Shown here: in pieces, positions 6,954-7,686 of the stretch | Position numbering within the stretch: position 1 is the stretch's first letter | Layout: each line of letters opens with the position of its first letter | DNA from: Bacteroidota bacterium | GTDB lineage: Bacteria; Bacteroidota; Bacteroidia; Bacteroidales; Prolixibacteraceae | Length of the DNA stretch: 7,686 nt | Assembly (NCBI GenBank): GCA_023393265.1 | Contig: JAEWME010000313.1 | Location: 1-7,686 of the forward strand | Reading direction: 5' to 3' | The notes under the pieces: model-generated | What the model saw: only the letters and a program-made list of their open reading frames with translations | Told to the model about the DNA's origin: nothing | Database searches by the model: none | Position numbers and translations under genes: made by a program

Positions 6954-7619
6954 TTATAGGGGTTGCACGTCGTTTACCGACTTTTTCTTAACAAGGAGGG
7001 TTCTAATTGCGGCATAGAAAAACGGAATCAAAGTAACAATGATTAGTCCCAGGAAAATCAGCTCGAAATTATCCTGAATCCATTTGATACCGCCAAGAAA
7101 ATAGCCTGTCAGTGTAAAAAAGGGAACCCAGATAATTGAGCCATAAATGGTATAGTAGCTGAAAACTTTGGCGTCGAACTGAACCGTTCCGGCCAGAAAA
7201 GGGATGTATGTCCGGATAACAGGAAAAAAACGCCCGATGATGATTGATTTTTTGCCATGCTTGTTGTAAAACTGGCGCGTTTCTACAATCGATTTAACCA
7301 GGTATTTCTGAGTCAGGCGGTTTTTGCTGTGTTCTATCCGGTTGCCAACTAACTTTCCAATAAAGTAATTGAAGTGATTTCCGATAATGGCGGCAAAAAT
7401 GAGCAAGGGCACCAAAATCCAAATGCTCATGCCTGAAGATGCTGCGATGACGCCTGCCGAAAAAAGCAGCCCGTCGCCCGGTAAAAATGGGAAAACAATG
7501 AGCCCGGTCTCCAGAAAGATAATTAGAAAAAGCAGCAGGTACGCTTCCCATACATTTTCAGAAACAATCCTGAAAATTGCTTCGTTGGTGTGAAAAAGTA
7601 TGTCGTAAATAATGTCCAT
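6954..7619 (-). CDS. DedA-family integral membrane protein (VTT domain)
   Basis: A 221-residue inner-membrane protein of the DedA/VTT (SNARE-associated) family. Family members are needed for membrane homeostasis, and some act as undecaprenyl-phosphate or phospholipid flippases or scramblases coupled to the proton motive force. The signature blocks are FLETGLIVFPFLPGDGLLFSAG (starting at 35) and GRFFPVIRTYIPFLAGT (129-145). The four polar residues reported as essential in E. coli YqjA (E39, D51, R130, R136) have counterparts at E37, D49, R130 and R136 with the same spacing, so the protein looks functional. Membrane segments are expected around 26-46, 65-88, 152-176 and 185-208, with re-entrant stretches at the two motifs. 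The length is typical and the C-terminus is basic (VKKK). The ATG is preceded by a weak GGGTAG. It lies 55 bases upstream of the permease ATG on the same strand. Which lipid carrier it moves cannot be told. Confidence 0.93.
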   Translation of the reverse strand: MDIIYDILFHTNEAIFRIVSENVWEAYLLLFLIIFLETGLIVFPFLPGDGLLFSAGVIAASSGMSIWILVPLLIFAAIIGNHFNYFIGKLVGNRIEHSKNRLTQKYLVKSIVETRQFYNKHGKKSIIIGRFFPVIRTYIPFLAGTVQFDAKVFSYYTIYGSIIWVPFFTLTGYFLGGIKWIQDNFELIFLGLIIVTLIPFFYAAIRTLLVKKKSVNDVQPL

Positions 7620-7686
7620 CTACCCGCTTGTTTTCTGTTTATTGTTTCATGTAAAACAAATAGTGCAATTTGCAGAACTTGTTTTT
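7620..7686. other. Upstream region of dedA, no clear signal
   Basis: These 67 AT-rich bases precede the dedA start and run to the window edge. I find no full match to TAnnTTTG on the minus strand. The closest string, TATTTG (complement of 7658-7663), does not fit the consensus spacing. A small imperfect dyad (TTGTTT at 7642-7647, AAACAA at 7654-7659) is too short to call. The promoter may lie beyond the window. Confidence 0.4.

Noticed and set aside
3890..7619. The three minus-strand genes as one functional system
   Set aside because: DedA, an amino-acid permease and a secreted propeller have no shared pathway, the permease has its own predicted promoter, and the gaps (55 and 93 bases) are not those of a tight operon.
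7642..7659. Small dyad and a copy of TGTTTCATG (7643-7651), also present at the propeller gene start
   Set aside because: The arms are only 6 bp, and the shared 9-mer at the propeller gene coincides with its Met-Lys-Gln start codons, so a common regulatory motif is not supported.

Overview
The window looks like a chromosomal segment from a Bacteroidota bacterium, probably a free-living, marine-type member of the Bacteroidales/Marinilabiliales or a relative. This rests on a C-terminal domain resembling the type IX secretion (T9SS) sorting signal on a secreted protein, a good match to the Bacteroidota promoter consensus (TTG-N18-TAnnTTTG) in front of the permease gene, and mostly weak or absent Shine-Dalgarno sequences. 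The genus-level guess is inference. All seven genes belong to recognisable families, coding density is high, and there are no mobile elements, RNA genes or CRISPR arrays. The longest non-coding stretch is 93 bases.

Left half (1-3881, + strand): a tight four-gene operon for assimilatory sulfite reduction and its siroheme cofactor. It starts with the hemoprotein subunit of sulfite reductase (CysI type, 5' end cut by the window edge). A divergent uroporphyrinogen-III synthase (HemD) follows, then a Rossmann-fold protein of the YeeZ family, then a uroporphyrinogen-III C-methyltransferase (SUMT/CobA). HemD makes uroporphyrinogen III and SUMT methylates it twice to precorrin-2. Siroheme then needs an NAD-dependent dehydrogenation and iron insertion, and no Met8/CysG-N-type protein for these steps is present in the window. 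The NAD-binding-fold YeeZ-like gene lies between hemD and the methyltransferase with zero-base junctions on both sides. That makes it the most interesting gene here, although its role is unproven.

Right half (3890-7619, - strand): three genes facing the siroheme operon. In their transcription order they are a DedA-family membrane protein, an amino-acid permease of the APC superfamily with its own promoter, and a secreted glucose/sorbosone dehydrogenase-like beta-propeller with a C-terminal sorting domain. They look like neighbours rather than one pathway. The beta-propeller gene has a perfect 10-bp inverted repeat that would place its start codon in a hairpin stem.

I see no clearly new defence, mobile or biosynthetic system. 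The points worth a second look are the YeeZ-like protein in a siroheme operon, the start-codon inverted repeat, and the repeated 9-mer around the permease promoter.
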